DNA from: Sphingobacteriia bacterium
GTDB taxonomy: Bacteria; Bacteroidota; Bacteroidia; NS11-12g; UBA9320
Length of the DNA: 52,452 nucleotides
Assembly: GCA_008080835.1 (NCBI GenBank)
Contig: VMDK01000028.1
Coordinates: 1 to 52,452 of the forward strand
Direction of reading: 5' to 3'
Both the position numbers and the translations under genes were made by a program. The stretch's first letter is position 1. Each line of letters starts with the position of its first letter. This document shows, piece after piece, positions 1-10,924 of this stretch. The notes under the pieces were generated by a model. That model saw only the letters and a program-made list of their open reading frames with translations, was not told where the DNA came from and made no database searches.

Positions 1-1
1 A

Positions 2-853
2 TTTCCGGAAGATTCTTGGGTCGTGTGTTATGAAGTTGATGTTTCCAGTGCAGTGGACTCTTACGTGCACGCGCTCTACTGGACCGTGACCACTATGACC
101 ACAATTGGTTACGGCGACATCACTCCTGATCGACTCGTTGAAATGATCTTCGTGATCATAGTTATGCTCCTGGGTGCGTCTATGTACGCCTACGTGATTG
201 GTAATATCGCATCCCTGGTCAGTAATATAGACGCCGTCCGTTCCAAGTATTATGGCAAAGTAGAAATGCTCAACAGTTTTTTGATAAGCCGGGGCACACC
301 TTCACATCTCATACACGAACTCAATGGTTATCACGATTACGTGTGGGACCGGCATGGCGGACACGGAGCGGATGTCTTGCTGGAGGAATTACCCAAACCC
401 TTGCGTACAAAACTAATGACCCATCTCGCCAAGGATCTGCTTGAGAATGTGCCTCTATTCCGTTCGGGAAGTTCGCAACTGCGAGAGGAGTTGCTCGCTT
501 CACTCGGAAGCATCACCTATCCACCGGGTTAACCGGTCATTAGAGAGAATAGCTTCGGCGATACGGTCTATTTCTTGTCGGAAGGCCACATCGACATCAT
601 TCGACTATCCGAAGACAAGAACTTCGGAGAACTGCACGCAGGTGATTACTTCGGATACATGTCCGTGATATCTGGTGACAGAGCCACGGTCACGCTTAGG
701 ACCACCACCTATTGCGATCTATTCACTTTGAGTAAAGCCGATTTCGATCGACTGCAAAGAACCTATCCGGAAGTTTCCAAACTTCTGAAGGATGTAGGTA
801 AAGAGGACAAGGATCGAGATGCACTTTGGGAAAAAGAAGAGGTGATCATTTGA
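2..853 (+). pseudogene. Potassium channel with C-terminal cyclic-nucleotide-binding domain, 5' end outside window, interrupted by in-frame TAA at 530-532
   Basis: Frame 2 reads FPEDSWVVCYEVDVSS..TMTTIGYGDITP (K+ selectivity filter GYGD), then ..ASLGSITYPPG*PVIRENSFGDTVYFLSEGHIDIIRL..GDYFGYMSVISGDRATVTLRTTTYCDLF (cNBD). The ORFs at 23-532 and 575-853 are in the same frame. Confidence 0.85.
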
Positions 854-929
854 TCATGCGAGCTCAAGTCCTTCCAAGCTTGTTATCCCAATTTTTTAGA
901 CCTACCACTTTCGCTATTTTTGGTTCCGG

Positions 930-1313
930 ATGATCTTTAAAGAAAGAATTCTACCTCTGTTACTATCGACCGTCTGGATCAGTTTGTCGGAATTTATTCG
1001 GAATCAATTTCTGTTGGGTTACACTTGGAAGGACCATTACCAACAGCTCGGCTTACAATTTCCAAATGAACCCGCGAACGGAGCCATATGGGGATTATGG
1101 TCATTGGTGCTTGCCGGGTTGATTCTGGTCATATCGCGACGCTTCAGCGTATTTGAGACATTCGTGATCACTTGGGTTGCAGCGTTCGTTCTGATGTGGT
1201 TAGTAATTGGAAATCTTGGAGTGCTACCAACGACAACCCTGTTCTACGCACTTCCTTTAAGTATGGTTGAGATCTATGGAGCAGCATGGATCACAGCAAA
1301 ACTGGCTCCTTAA
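930..1313 (+). CDS. Hypothetical membrane protein (about 4 TM segments)
   Basis: Complete ORF with hydrophobic segments; no family recognised. Confidence 0.7.
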   Translation: MIFKERILPLLLSTVWISLSEFIRNQFLLGYTWKDHYQQLGLQFPNEPANGAIWGLWSLVLAGLILVISRRFSVFETFVITWVAAFVLMWLVIGNLGVLPTTTLFYALPLSMVEIYGAAWITAKLAP

Positions 1314-1322
1314 GCTGAGACT

Positions 1323-2213
1323 ATGAAGAGTTATAACACGAAGAACTGGTTCACCGTATTCACACTTTACCGACAGGACACCCTGAACCTGCTGTGGCCA
1401 ATTCTGTTACTTCTGGCTGTCTATACCCTAGGGGTTGACTATTGGCTGATGCAAAATCCTCAAGTTGAGAATTCTGTTATCCTCAAGAATATCGGCATCA
1501 TCCACAGTTTACTCGGGTTGGTCATATCCCTTTTGTTGGTTTTCCGAACAAATACGGCATATGACAGATGGTGGGAAGGACGCAAACACTGGGGAGCATT
1601 GGTCAACAATTGCAGGAATATGGCCTTGCGACTCAACGCTTTACTGAAACCTGAGAACAAAACGGACAGGGAGTTCTTTTCCAGCTTTATCGGTGTCTAC
1701 TGTAAAACCCTGGATCAGCATCTGAAGTCAGTGGCTTTAGGATTAGAGTTGGATGAAACAGAACACCCCGAGCTACGCTCATTGAAACCAATGAAGCACG
1801 GTCCCAACCAGATCGCAGCCAAAATTCATGAACGGATGTATGAGTTGGGTCGTGAAGGAGAGATCTCACAAGAAGAAATGTTGAGCCTGAGCGGTAACGT
1901 GAATGCGCTAACCGATATATGCGGGGCCTGTGAACGGATCCGAAACACACCAATCCCATTTAGTTATGCTGCATTCATCAAGAAGTTCATCATATTCTAT
2001 GTGATCAGCCTACCCTGGAGCTTAGCAGCAAATCTCGGATTCTGGAGTGTGTTCGTAGTGGTCTTCATAATGTATGCGTTCGGAAGTCTTGAAGTGATCG
2101 CGGAAGAAATAGAAGAACCATTTGGGGATGATCCGAACGATCTACCCACCGGCAAAATGGCTAAAAATATTGCTGTGAACGTCGAGGAGATCCTTCTGCA
2201 TGATTCAGAATAA
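1323..2213 (+). CDS. Bestrophin-like family (UPF0187) anion channel
   Basis: LLVFRTNTAYDRWWEGRKHWGALVNNCRN motif and C-terminal EEIEEPFGDDPNDLP, typical of bacterial bestrophins. Confidence 0.88.
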   Translation: MKSYNTKNWFTVFTLYRQDTLNLLWPILLLLAVYTLGVDYWLMQNPQVENSVILKNIGIIHSLLGLVISLLLVFRTNTAYDRWWEGRKHWGALVNNCRNMALRLNALLKPENKTDREFFSSFIGVYCKTLDQHLKSVALGLELDETEHPELRSLKPMKHGPNQIAAKIHERMYELGREGEISQEEMLSLSGNVNALTDICGACERIRNTPIPFSYAAFIKKFIIFYVISLPWSLAANLGFWSVFVVVFIMYAFGSLEVIAEEIEEPFGDDPNDLPTGKMAKNIAVNVEEILLHDSE

Positions 2214-4656
2214 ACCATTCAAATCGTTGAATATGTACCACTTAAACAAAATATTGCTGTTCGTTTTCTCTTTTTTAAGCCTGAACATATTTGCTCAGGA
2301 AGGCCTGACCTACCAGAAACCTCCACAAGAGATCCTTGAGCTTGCAGATGTAGAACTGGCTCCAACACCGTACATGGATGATCGGTCCGAGTTCATGGTC
2401 CTGGTGTACAGGGATGCATATAAGAGCATCGACGAGCTAAGTCAGAATGAACTACGTTTAGCCGGTCTGCGCATCAATCCAGATCGGAACATTGGCAGTC
2501 GGGTCACCTACTACCGCAAGTTGGAAGTGAAAAAGGCCAATTCAAAAACGGCGACTCAGGTGACCGGTTTACCGGAACAACCTCAGCTGAGTAATTTCCT
2601 GTGGTCCCACGACCAAAAGAAAATGGCATTTACTCATACAGGTAGTGAGGGCGTGGAGCTTTGGGTTTTGGATGTAAAGAATGCTAGTGCGAAAAAGATC
2701 TCGAATACCATCCTGAACGCGAATATGGGGCGACCCATGATCTGGTTCAAGGATGATCGCTCACTACTGGTCAGGGCTCTTCCTGAGGATAAGAAAGAAC
2801 TGACCATTAGGGATAATGTTGTTCCTACAGGACCGACCATTTCCGTGAGCGACGGCGCCAAAGCGCAGAACAGAACGTATCAGGACCTATTGAAGAATCC
2901 CGTTGATGAACAGAATTTTGAGATCCTTGCAACTTCAGAACTCGTTAAAATAGTTTTAGATGGTGTTGTGCAGAAGTGGGCAGAAGCCGCTATGTATGAT
3001 CGGATGACCTTTTCACCTGACGGGCACCTTATACTCATCTCTCGAGTTGAAAGACCATTTTCTTACATCGTCCCGTATTACAGATTTCCGGAGATCTCGG
3101 CCATTTACAAAGAAAGTGGAGAGTTGGTGGAAGTTGTGAATGAAGTGCCCCTGACTGAGGTTTTGCCAAAAGGCTTCATGGCTTCCAGAACCGGAAGAAG
3201 ATCCATTAATTGGAGAGCCGACAGACCTGCCACTATCTATTGGGCTGAAGCTCTTGACGGAGGGGATCCCGAGACGGAAGTGGAATATCGCGACGCTGTG
3301 TACCAATTGTCTGCTCCATTTACAGGAGACCCTCAGTTGCTTATAAAAACCAAGGACCGCTACCGGGGAGTCGCGTGGGGAAATGATGAACATGCCTTTG
3401 CTTACGACTATTGGTGGAATACGAGGAACACTAGGATATACGAATTCGATCCAAATGACAATTCACGCGAACCGAAGATCCTTTCCGATCGGAATTATCA
3501 AGACATCTACAGTGATCCGGGAGGGCCGATGTTCGTGGACAATGACTACGGAAGAAGTGTGGTCTACATAGAGAATGACAAGGTGTTCCTGGCTGGAGAT
3601 GGCCATACACCAGAAGGCCAATTCCCTTTTATCGACGAATTCGATCTCAACACACTGAAAACTGAACGGATCTATCAAAGCCCGTACAAGGATAAATTAG
3701 AGAACATACTTCGTCCGGTGAACATGGAGAAAAGGTGTTTTTTGGTTCGGCTTGAATCACCAAATGAGTTTCCAAACTATTACATCCGTGATCTGAAAAA
3801 AGGAAATGAGCTGACACAGATCACGTATAATGTCAATCCGTTCAAGGGCCTGGAAAATGTTCATAAGGAGTTGATCAAATACAAGCGCAATGATGGACTT
3901 GAATTGAGCGGTACTTTATATCTGCCTCCGGGGTATGACATGGAAAAGAAAGAGAAGTTACCTATGCTACTTTGGGCTTATCCACGGGAATACAAAGACA
4001 AAAGCAGTGCAGGTCAGACAGCCAGCAACCCCAATGCATTCACCTATCCGTACTACGGTTCATTCATTTATTGGGTGATGCGCGGTTATGCGGTCTTGGA
4101 TGATGCAGCTTTTCCTATTGTTGGTGAAGGAGATGCAGAACCCAACGATGATTTCAGGGAACAGCTTGTTGCCAACGGAAAAGCAGCCATAGATGCCTTA
4201 GACAGTTTGGGATATATCGACAGAAGTCGTGTTGGAGTAGGAGGACACAGCTATGGCGCCTTTATGGTGGCAAACCTACTTTCTCATTGTGACTATTTCG
4301 CTGCAGGAATTGCACGGTCAGGAGCATACAATCGTACCCTCACCCCATTCGGATTTCAAAGCGAGGAAAGGTCGTACTGGGACGCCCCAGAAGTTTATTA
4401 CACCATGTCGCCGTTCATGCATGCCGACAAAATGGACGAACCTCTCCTGTTGATCCATGGAGAAGCGGATAATAATTCGGGAACATATCCCATGCAAAGT
4501 GAGCGCTACTTCAATGCGCTTAAAGGTCTTGGATCCACAGCCCGCCTGGTAATATTACCAAAAGAGAGTCATGGCTACAGAGCCAAAGAATCGATCCTGC
4601 ACCTTCTTTGGGAACAGGATCAATGGCTGGAAAAATACGTGAAGAATAAAAAGTAG
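2200..4656 (+). CDS. S9 family peptidase (prolyl oligopeptidase/glutamyl endopeptidase-like), secreted
   Basis: Signal-peptide-like N-terminus ending FAQ; GGHSYGAFM nucleophile motif; LLIHGEADNNSGTYPMQSER; C-terminal ESHGYR. Confidence 0.9.
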   Translation: MIQNKPFKSLNMYHLNKILLFVFSFLSLNIFAQEGLTYQKPPQEILELADVELAPTPYMDDRSEFMVLVYRDAYKSIDELSQNELRLAGLRINPDRNIGSRVTYYRKLEVKKANSKTATQVTGLPEQPQLSNFLWSHDQKKMAFTHTGSEGVELWVLDVKNASAKKISNTILNANMGRPMIWFKDDRSLLVRALPEDKKELTIRDNVVPTGPTISVSDGAKAQNRTYQDLLKNPVDEQNFEILATSELVKIVLDGVVQKWAEAAMYDRMTFSPDGHLILISRVERPFSYIVPYYRFPEISAIYKESGELVEVVNEVPLTEVLPKGFMASRTGRRSINWRADRPATIYWAEALDGGDPETEVEYRDAVYQLSAPFTGDPQLLIKTKDRYRGVAWGNDEHAFAYDYWWNTRNTRIYEFDPNDNSREPKILSDRNYQDIYSDPGGPMFVDNDYGRSVVYIENDKVFLAGDGHTPEGQFPFIDEFDLNTLKTERIYQSPYKDKLENILRPVNMEKRCFLVRLESPNEFPNYYIRDLKKGNELTQITYNVNPFKGLENVHKELIKYKRNDGLELSGTLYLPPGYDMEKKEKLPMLLWAYPREYKDKSSAGQTASNPNAFTYPYYGSFIYWVMRGYAVLDDAAFPIVGEGDAEPNDDFREQLVANGKAAIDALDSLGYIDRSRVGVGGHSYGAFMVANLLSHCDYFAAGIARSGAYNRTLTPFGFQSEERSYWDAPEVYYTMSPFMHADKMDEPLLLIHGEADNNSGTYPMQSERYFNALKGLGSTARLVILPKESHGYRAKESILHLLWEQDQWLEKYVKNKK

Positions 4657-4666
4657 TCTGCTCGGA

Positions 4667-5107
4667 TCAACCTTTCTTCAGGTTGTCGAGATAGGCCATC
4701 GCCTCTTTCTTTCCCATTTTTCGAACAGCAGCCAATCTTGCGAGTTGGGCTTTGCGAGGTCGTGTTGCGCCTTTCTCCCAATTGTAAATGGTTAGACCGG
4801 AAACTCCGACCAGTTTACCATAATCGTTGGCAGAAAGTCCAAGACGTTGACGTTGAGACTTCAACCCTTTCGCGGTAAATCTCAATTTGGTCTCTTCAAG
4901 CTCTTTTACTTCAGGAGTGATATCACTGAAGATCTTGCTCTCAAGAAGTGCGACTTTTCTTTCGAGGCGAGTATTCTTGCGCTTGAGAGATGCAATGTCT
5001 CTGCGGTGCTGCGCTGAATTCTTCTTCAATGTCTCCATCTCCTTGCGGATCTCTTTCCGCGCAATTCGACTGATCTCTTCTTTTAATACGGTTGCTACGT
5101 TAGGCAT
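4667..5107 (-). CDS. Helix-turn-helix (XRE-like) DNA-binding protein with N-terminal coiled coil
   Basis: C-terminal LKSQRQRLGLSANDYGKLVGVSGLTIYNWEKGATRPRKAQLARLAAVR reads as an HTH_3/XRE fold; N-terminal charged heptads. Confidence 0.8.
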   Translation of the reverse strand: MPNVATVLKEEISRIARKEIRKEMETLKKNSAQHRRDIASLKRKNTRLERKVALLESKIFSDITPEVKELEETKLRFTAKGLKSQRQRLGLSANDYGKLVGVSGLTIYNWEKGATRPRKAQLARLAAVRKMGKKEAMAYLDNLKKG

Positions 5108-5272
5108 CGAATGTGTGTTAAAATGTACTAGGTTTCTATCTTTAAACGCTTGACGCGCTGTGAAAGTCGGTGCAAGTCTATATACTTAACATCATTATAA
5201 CAAGCGAACTAGTCAAATGTTATTTATAGAACTTTTGCATTTTTCAATTTTAATACCGGTCAACTTTGAACA

Positions 5273-5290
5273 GTGTGATATAAGTCACAC
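5273..5290. promoter_or_regulatory. Candidate CRP/FNR-family operator GTGTGA-TATAAG-TCACAC
   Basis: Perfect 6+6 bp inverted repeat containing TGTGA-N6-TCACA. Confidence 0.45.
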
Positions 5291-5617
5291 CTGATGTATG
5301 AGTAATATCTGTCGCTCAAACCTTCAGTGACAGGGAAATTTTCCTCAATCCGGGTCAAAGTCTGTCTGTTATTCGATTCATTATCAACATCTTGATTCAA
5401 ATTATAATTTAGGGTATCTAAATGTCACTGATATTTGGTACAAAACACGATGTATACAAACTACAGGAAGTGTGAACATCGTGACATGATTCTGAATATT
5501 CGATGAACAGTTCGATCACCAAAAAATTGACAATCGGATGGAGAAGTATGAGGTCAGGATATAGATTCCATCAGATCGACACACTCTAGGAGCGGAATGA
5601 TATTTTGTGGAAATCCC

Positions 5618-5625
5618 TACTTTTG
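5618..5625 (+). promoter_or_regulatory. Candidate -7 element (TACTTTTG) upstream of accA
   Basis: Matches Bacteroidetes TAnnTTTG consensus, 19 nt before the accA ATG. Confidence 0.4.
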
Positions 5626-5644
5626 ACGGCTCTAAAGTGGGAAC

Positions 5645-6607
5645 ATGATATACTTGGATTTTGAAAAACCGATAGAGGAATTGATGGAGCAACTCGACAA
5701 GGCTCGTGAGACGCACAAGAAGGGCAAAGTCGATATGAGTGATACCATCAGTCAGCTGGAGAAGAAGATAGAATCAACCAGACGGTCATTGTACAAGGAC
5801 CTGAGTGGTTGGCAAAAAGTTCAGGTCTCTCGTCATCCTGATCGACCATACACGAATGATTACATTAAAGCTCTGACTAAGAACTTCACAGAGCTTCATG
5901 GTGATCGCAATGTAGGTGATGATAAAGCGATCGTTGGCGGATTGGCAACCATCGATGGTCAACCGGTAATGATCCTGGGTCATCAGAAAGGACGTAATAC
6001 CAAGGACCGACAATATCGGAACTTCGGAATGCCGAATCCTGAGGGTTATCGAAAAGCTCTTCGACTGATGAAGCTGGCAGAGAAATTTGACATCCCAGTT
6101 ATCACCTTAATTGATACTCCTGGTGCATCTCCGGGGTTGGAAGCAGAGGAACGCGGACAAGGTGAAGCGATCGCTAAGAACCTATTGGAAATGTCGGTTC
6201 TCAAAGTACCTATCATTTGCATCGTGATCGGCGAAGGTGCATCCGGTGGAGCTTTGGGAATTGGCGTTGGTGATAGGATCGTTATGCTGGAAAATTCGTG
6301 GTACTCGGTCATCTCACCTGAAAACTGCTCTACCATCTTGTGGCGTAGCTGGGAACACAAAGAGCAAGCGGCAGAAGCTCTTAAACTCACAGCTGACAAC
6401 ATGCTGGAGAATGGATTGATCGACAAGATCATCAAAGAACCGGTTGGTGGTGCTCATTGTGATCCGGATACCATGTACAAAACCATGAAAACGGAGATCA
6501 AGCGTTTGCTTAAAGAACTGCTTCCTATTGAGAAAGATGAGCTTGTTGCTCAGCGCATCGACAAATTCTCAAATATGGGAGTTTACACCGAAGAGGCTGC
6601 GGAGTAG
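5645..6607 (+). CDS. accA: Acetyl-CoA carboxylase carboxyltransferase subunit alpha
   Basis: Typical AccA sequence: [78 protein letters not shown]. Confidence 0.96.
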   Translation: MIYLDFEKPIEELMEQLDKARETHKKGKVDMSDTISQLEKKIESTRRSLYKDLSGWQKVQVSRHPDRPYTNDYIKALTKNFTELHGDRNVGDDKAIVGGLATIDGQPVMILGHQKGRNTKDRQYRNFGMPNPEGYRKALRLMKLAEKFDIPVITLIDTPGASPGLEAEERGQGEAIAKNLLEMSVLKVPIICIVIGEGASGGALGIGVGDRIVMLENSWYSVISPENCSTILWRSWEHKEQAAEALKLTADNMLENGLIDKIIKEPVGGAHCDPDTMYKTMKTEIKRLLKELLPIEKDELVAQRIDKFSNMGVYTEEAAE

Positions 6608-7182
6608 AGATAAGCTCCGGCTGAAGGACCTAGATTGAACAATAGGTCGAGGATGCTCAACCCATTCACGAATCCGAGTTTTTCCTGGAAAACTTGTAAG
6701 TACTGTCCATCGTAATCAGTAAGATTTACTGTTCTGTGGTCAAATGGGGTTTCCTTCAAATAGTCTCTTGTGAACACAACTTCAGGCTCGATCTCAAGCT
6801 TGTTCATGCTCCATCTCAATGCCCTTTCATTGAACTCCATCAGCGATCCTGTTGCACTTTCGAACAGCTCGTTCAACTCGTCTTTGTAGAATTCAAAAAA
6901 TGGTGAACGATTATAGCCGGCTTCAAGGCTGCGATAGTGGTGAACCTGCCAATTCTCACGACTATCAATGAGCGTATCGGCAAAGGATGTTCTGCTCTTT
7001 TTTACTGTCGGAACAATTAGATTCATTCGACCATTCGGTCCACAGATCTCATATCTGTTGCGATACGTTTGCTTGATCCAACTTTCATGGATCTCAATTT
7101 CGCAGGGGTGATTCAGAAACAATAACCACCATTCGATCGGAGGAAAGAGGTAGAATGGTAATACGTGTTTCTCGCTGCTCAT
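6583..7182 (-). CDS. WbqC family protein
   Basis: [37 protein letters not shown].. pattern of the WbqC-like family; 3' end overlaps accA by 25 bp (convergent). Confidence 0.8.
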   Translation of the reverse strand: MSSEKHVLPFYLFPPIEWWLLFLNHPCEIEIHESWIKQTYRNRYEICGPNGRMNLIVPTVKKSRTSFADTLIDSRENWQVHHYRSLEAGYNRSPFFEFYKDELNELFESATGSLMEFNERALRWSMNKLEIEPEVVFTRDYLKETPFDHRTVNLTDYDGQYLQVFQEKLGFVNGLSILDLLFNLGPSAGAYLYSAASSV

Positions 7183-7679
7183 TTTGAAGCTCCCACGAGG
7201 TCATACAGAAGTTCAGATACACTCTTGTTCAGGATCGGATGAACAAAACCGGGAATGATCTCATTCAAGGGTTCCAGGACAAACGAACGCTCCGGAATAT
7301 GAGGGTGAGGAATTCGAAGATGATCTCCTTCAAAGATCAGGTCGCCAAAGAAGATCACGTCAATATCAATAAGTCGAGGGCCCCATTTTTCTTTCCTGAC
7401 CCTTCCGAGTTTCGACTCTATATCGAGAATGGTATCTAATACGCGCATTGGTCGTAGATCCACGTGAAACACTAACGCCTGGTTCAGGAAGTTGTCTTGA
7501 TCCGTTTTGCCCCATGGCTCTGTATCGAATATACTTGAAGCTCTTACTGCCTTTCCGAAATGCTCTTCCAGGAGATCCTTGGCCTTGGAAAGAACCCCCA
7601 TACGGTCTCCCATATTGCTTCCAAGGAGGAGAACGAGTTCTTCATTGTGGTAAGGGCGATCGGTTGTATTGATATCCAT
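7179..7679 (-). CDS. folK: 2-amino-4-hydroxy-6-hydroxymethyldihydropteridine diphosphokinase
   Basis: LLLGSNMGDR..FDTEPWG..DQDNFLNQAL..GPRLIDIDVIFFGD..IPHPHIPERSFVLEPL HPPK signatures. Confidence 0.95.
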   Translation of the reverse strand: MDINTTDRPYHNEELVLLLGSNMGDRMGVLSKAKDLLEEHFGKAVRASSIFDTEPWGKTDQDNFLNQALVFHVDLRPMRVLDTILDIESKLGRVRKEKWGPRLIDIDVIFFGDLIFEGDHLRIPHPHIPERSFVLEPLNEIIPGFVHPILNKSVSELLYDLVGASK

Positions 7680-7766
7680 ATGCGACTAAGTCACAAAATA
7701 AGGACAGCTCATCGAATACAGCTTCATACGTCAACGATAATTGTGATATTGACCTATCTTTGATTC

Positions 7767-8168
7767 GTGGACTTTTTCGAGATCATAGCATTTGTAGTCG
7801 GGCTTCTGTATTTCCTTTCCAGATCTAACAAAAAGGACAAGAATAAGAAGCGTACTACACCCCGACCGGCAAATCGTCCCCAACAACGCCAGCCGCAGTC
7901 GCAGCAACCTGCAGATAAAGAGCAAAGCCTGGAAGATATTTTCAGAGAGATCATGCGCCAGCAACAACCACAGCCAAAAGTGGAGGTTGTGAAGGAGAAA
8001 CCTGTAGAACCTGCTGTAAAAGAGCCCGTTATGCCAAGTGTAATACCAACTGTAAGTGCGAAACCGGCCAAATCAACGAAAGTAGACCACGACCATGAGC
8101 ATCACCCGGAGATCGATCTGAAACAAGCGATTATCTACGATGCCATTTTGAATCGCCCTGATTACTGA
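7767..8168 (+). CDS. Hypothetical membrane-anchored protein with Q/P/K-rich linker
   Basis: GTG start; one N-terminal TM segment followed by low-complexity RPANRPQQRQPQSQQ. Confidence 0.6.
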   Translation: MDFFEIIAFVVGLLYFLSRSNKKDKNKKRTTPRPANRPQQRQPQSQQPADKEQSLEDIFREIMRQQQPQPKVEVVKEKPVEPAVKEPVMPSVIPTVSAKPAKSTKVDHDHEHHPEIDLKQAIIYDAILNRPDY

Positions 8169-8662
8169 TCTAGCTCGTCGTCTTCTTTTTTAAAGACCCA
8201 CAGCTTCTGACCAGTGAAACTCACTGATGCACTGGCAATAGTTGCCAAGAGGAATGCGAACAATTTGTCCGTTTTGAACGCGAACCATTGAACCACATCT
8301 CCGCTGGCCTTAGGTGTGATCAATGCCATCTCGTTATCAGGGAGAAATTGGATCGATCCTCGGTTTACGGATATATTAATCACAAAGGCGATCGCGTATA
8401 ACAAGATGAAATTCCGCAAGCGACGATTGTTCTTATCGTTTTGTCTCCAGGTCCAGAACTTGTTGAGATTGTACGTTACGAATGTGCCACCCAGAAAACC
8501 ACATGCCTTGAAAATATCGTTGCCGTGGATCGGTCCCACGATATCACCTTCCAATCCCGTGAAGATCACGCCCAGACCATAGTAGACTGAGAAGTCGGCA
8601 AGTACAGCGATCACTCCACTTATTGTGAATTTGGTGACTTCTTTGGTCGTTTGGTAGAGCAT
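8162..8662 (-). CDS. GtrA family membrane protein
   Basis: KFTISGVIAVLADFSVYYGL..GGTFVTYNLNKFWTW.. typical of the GtrA fold. Confidence 0.85.
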   Translation of the reverse strand: MLYQTTKEVTKFTISGVIAVLADFSVYYGLGVIFTGLEGDIVGPIHGNDIFKACGFLGGTFVTYNLNKFWTWRQNDKNNRRLRNFILLYAIAFVINISVNRGSIQFLPDNEMALITPKASGDVVQWFAFKTDKLFAFLLATIASASVSFTGQKLWVFKKEDDELDQ

Positions 8663-8746
8663 GGGTTTTACTTCGGCAAAGAAAACGAATCTCCACCAAT
8701 GAGTCGTGGTGTTGGGATCAGATTGGAATCCGTATCTTCGGAGTCC

Positions 8747-9340
8747 ATGAATTTGAAGAACCTGTCTCTAGTATCAGTCGTGCTTCTTGGAATGAGCCTG
8801 GGAAGCTGTAAGAACCGCAAACCTCCGGTCGTAAAAGACAATCCCGAACCGACGGTGATCAGTATTGAATCGAGTGAAAGTGAATACGCCAAAAGCGAGG
8901 ATGATCTCGCAAACCTGATCATATCAGTTATAAAATCACCGGAGAGTTTCAGTGACCTAGGAGTGTACATGGCAACGGTAGATGTGGTGAGAAAACTTGA
9001 ACCTGATTTCACCAAAGGAAAAAGCGATGGTGAAGTTGACGATCGAATGTTACAACCGTCAATCATGAGGATGAAGGAGAATTTTGAGAAGCTCAACGTT
9101 CATCTCACTGATAATGGTGTCGATCTTTCTCAGCTCGAATTACTCAATATCAATCGCGAGTCAGTCGAAGTTGAATCGGAAGAGGATGCTTCAGATGTGA
9201 TGAGCATTGACTTGTTTCAACTGGATCTTGCTGACAAGTCCAATATGTTTTCAGCAGCTTTCACTACCCTTGGACAAGGAAAAGACCTGTATGTGTTCGA
9301 ATTGATCATAATTTATCCGCAGGTTAAACCGCGCGGATAG
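8747..9340 (+). CDS. Hypothetical lipoprotein
   Basis: Reannotated start MNLKNLSLVSVVLLGMSLGSCKNRKPP with lipobox-like LGSC. Confidence 0.6.
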   Translation: MNLKNLSLVSVVLLGMSLGSCKNRKPPVVKDNPEPTVISIESSESEYAKSEDDLANLIISVIKSPESFSDLGVYMATVDVVRKLEPDFTKGKSDGEVDDRMLQPSIMRMKENFEKLNVHLTDNGVDLSQLELLNINRESVEVESEEDASDVMSIDLFQLDLADKSNMFSAAFTTLGQGKDLYVFELIIIYPQVKPRG

Positions 9341-9407
9341 GTCGGTCTTTAGACTGTAATATCACGTCAAAATAATATTGGCAATAATTAATTCGACAGC
9401 TTAGGCT

Positions 9408-9415
9408 TATATTTG
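9408..9415 (+). promoter_or_regulatory. Candidate -7 element TATATTTG upstream of guaB
   Basis: Exact TAnnTTTG match 35 nt upstream of the guaB ATG. Confidence 0.45.
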
Positions 9416-9450
9416 CGCGGCAAATGATATAAAGTCTTAATTGTTTGCCA

Positions 9451-10920
9451 ATGTCCTCTTCTTCTAATCCCAAGATCACTTTACACGGCCTTACTTTCGA
9501 CGATGTCCTCGTATTGCCGCGGTATTCAGAGATCCTTCCACGCGAGGTTGATACCACTACTCAGCTCACTCGCGATCTGAGAATTCAAATCCCGATAGTA
9601 TCCGCAGCTATGGATACTGTGACGGAAGCACGTCTTGCCATTGCTCTCGCTCGAGAAGGTGGGATCGGAATGATCCACAAGAACATGAGCATTGAGCAGC
9701 AAGCAGCTGAGGTGAAAAAGGTCAAGCGCTCGGAAAGTGGTATGATCAAAGATCCGATCACGTTGCATGGGGATGCGACTTTAGCGGATGCGCTTGGTAT
9801 CATGAAGGACAACAAGATCGGTGGGATACCGGTCACCGACCAAGAGGGCAAACTGGTTGGGATCATTACGAACCGAGATCTTCGCTTTGAGAAGCAATTG
9901 GACAAAAAGATCTCTGAGGTGATGACCAAAGAGAACTTGATCACTACGGATGCGGCTACTGATCTCAACATGGCCAAGGATATTCTCCAGCGTCACAAGA
10001 TCGAAAAGCTTCCCGTAGTAGAGAATGGAAAGCTCGTTGGACTGATCACATTCAAGGATATTGAGAAGGTCAAGCATCACCCAAATTCAGCAAAAGACAA
10101 TTACGGAAGACTATTAGTTGGTGCAGCTTTGGGAGTGACTTCAGATACCATGGATCGGGTGGCAGCACTTGTTTCCGAGGAAGTGGATGTGGTTACACTT
10201 GACACGGCTCATGGACATAGTAAAGGAGTGGTCAATGAACTCCAGAAGATCAAATCGGCATATCCGGATCTGCAAGTGATCGTCGGGAATGTCGCCACGG
10301 CGGACGCCGCCAAACTATTGGCTGACTCAGGGGCTGATGCGGTCAAAGTAGGAGTTGGTCCGGGTTCGATATGTACGACAAGGGTGATTGCCGGTATCGG
10401 TGTTCCTCAGCTCAGTGCTATCATGGAATGTGCCCGAGCCTTGAAAGGTTCAGGTGTGCCGATCATTGCAGATGGTGGTATCCGCTACAGCGGTGATGTT
10501 GTCAAAGCGATAGTAGCCGGAGCCAGCACCATCATGGCGGGATCATTGTTTGCCGGAACAGAAGAGTCCCCGGGAGAAACGAGTTTTTACGAAGGTAGAA
10601 AGGTCAAGAGCTATCGAGGTATGGGATCGATCGAAGCGATGCGCAAAGGTTCCAGCGACCGATACTTCCAGGATGCCGAAGCAGAAATTCAAAAGCTCGT
10701 ACCGGAAGGCATTGTAGGTTCCGTTCCTTACAAAGGGCAACTCGCCGAAGTCATCTACCAATACGTAGGAGGTTTAAGAGCCGGTATGGGATATTGCGGA
10801 GCTCCTGACATAGCATCATTGCAAACTGCGAACTTCACTAAGATCACCAACTCGGCGATGCGTGAAAGTCATCCTCACGATGTGACGATCACTAAAGAAG
10901 CACCTAACTATAGTAGGTAG
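9451..10920 (+). CDS. guaB: IMP dehydrogenase
   Basis: [38 protein letters not shown]; two CBS domains; [20 protein letters not shown] catalytic loop; ATG at 9451 preferred over the ORF-track TTG. Confidence 0.97.
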   Translation: MSSSSNPKITLHGLTFDDVLVLPRYSEILPREVDTTTQLTRDLRIQIPIVSAAMDTVTEARLAIALAREGGIGMIHKNMSIEQQAAEVKKVKRSESGMIKDPITLHGDATLADALGIMKDNKIGGIPVTDQEGKLVGIITNRDLRFEKQLDKKISEVMTKENLITTDAATDLNMAKDILQRHKIEKLPVVENGKLVGLITFKDIEKVKHHPNSAKDNYGRLLVGAALGVTSDTMDRVAALVSEEVDVVTLDTAHGHSKGVVNELQKIKSAYPDLQVIVGNVATADAAKLLADSGADAVKVGVGPGSICTTRVIAGIGVPQLSAIMECARALKGSGVPIIADGGIRYSGDVVKAIVAGASTIMAGSLFAGTEESPGETSFYEGRKVKSYRGMGSIEAMRKGSSDRYFQDAEAEIQKLVPEGIVGSVPYKGQLAEVIYQYVGGLRAGMGYCGAPDIASLQTANFTKITNSAMRESHPHDVTITKEAPNYSR

Positions 10921-10924
10921 GCCG

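Noticed and set aside
6583-6607. Convergent overlap of accA and the WbqC-family gene as misannotation
   Set aside because: Both reading frames are well supported, and short convergent overlaps recur here (8162-8168, 33570-33582).
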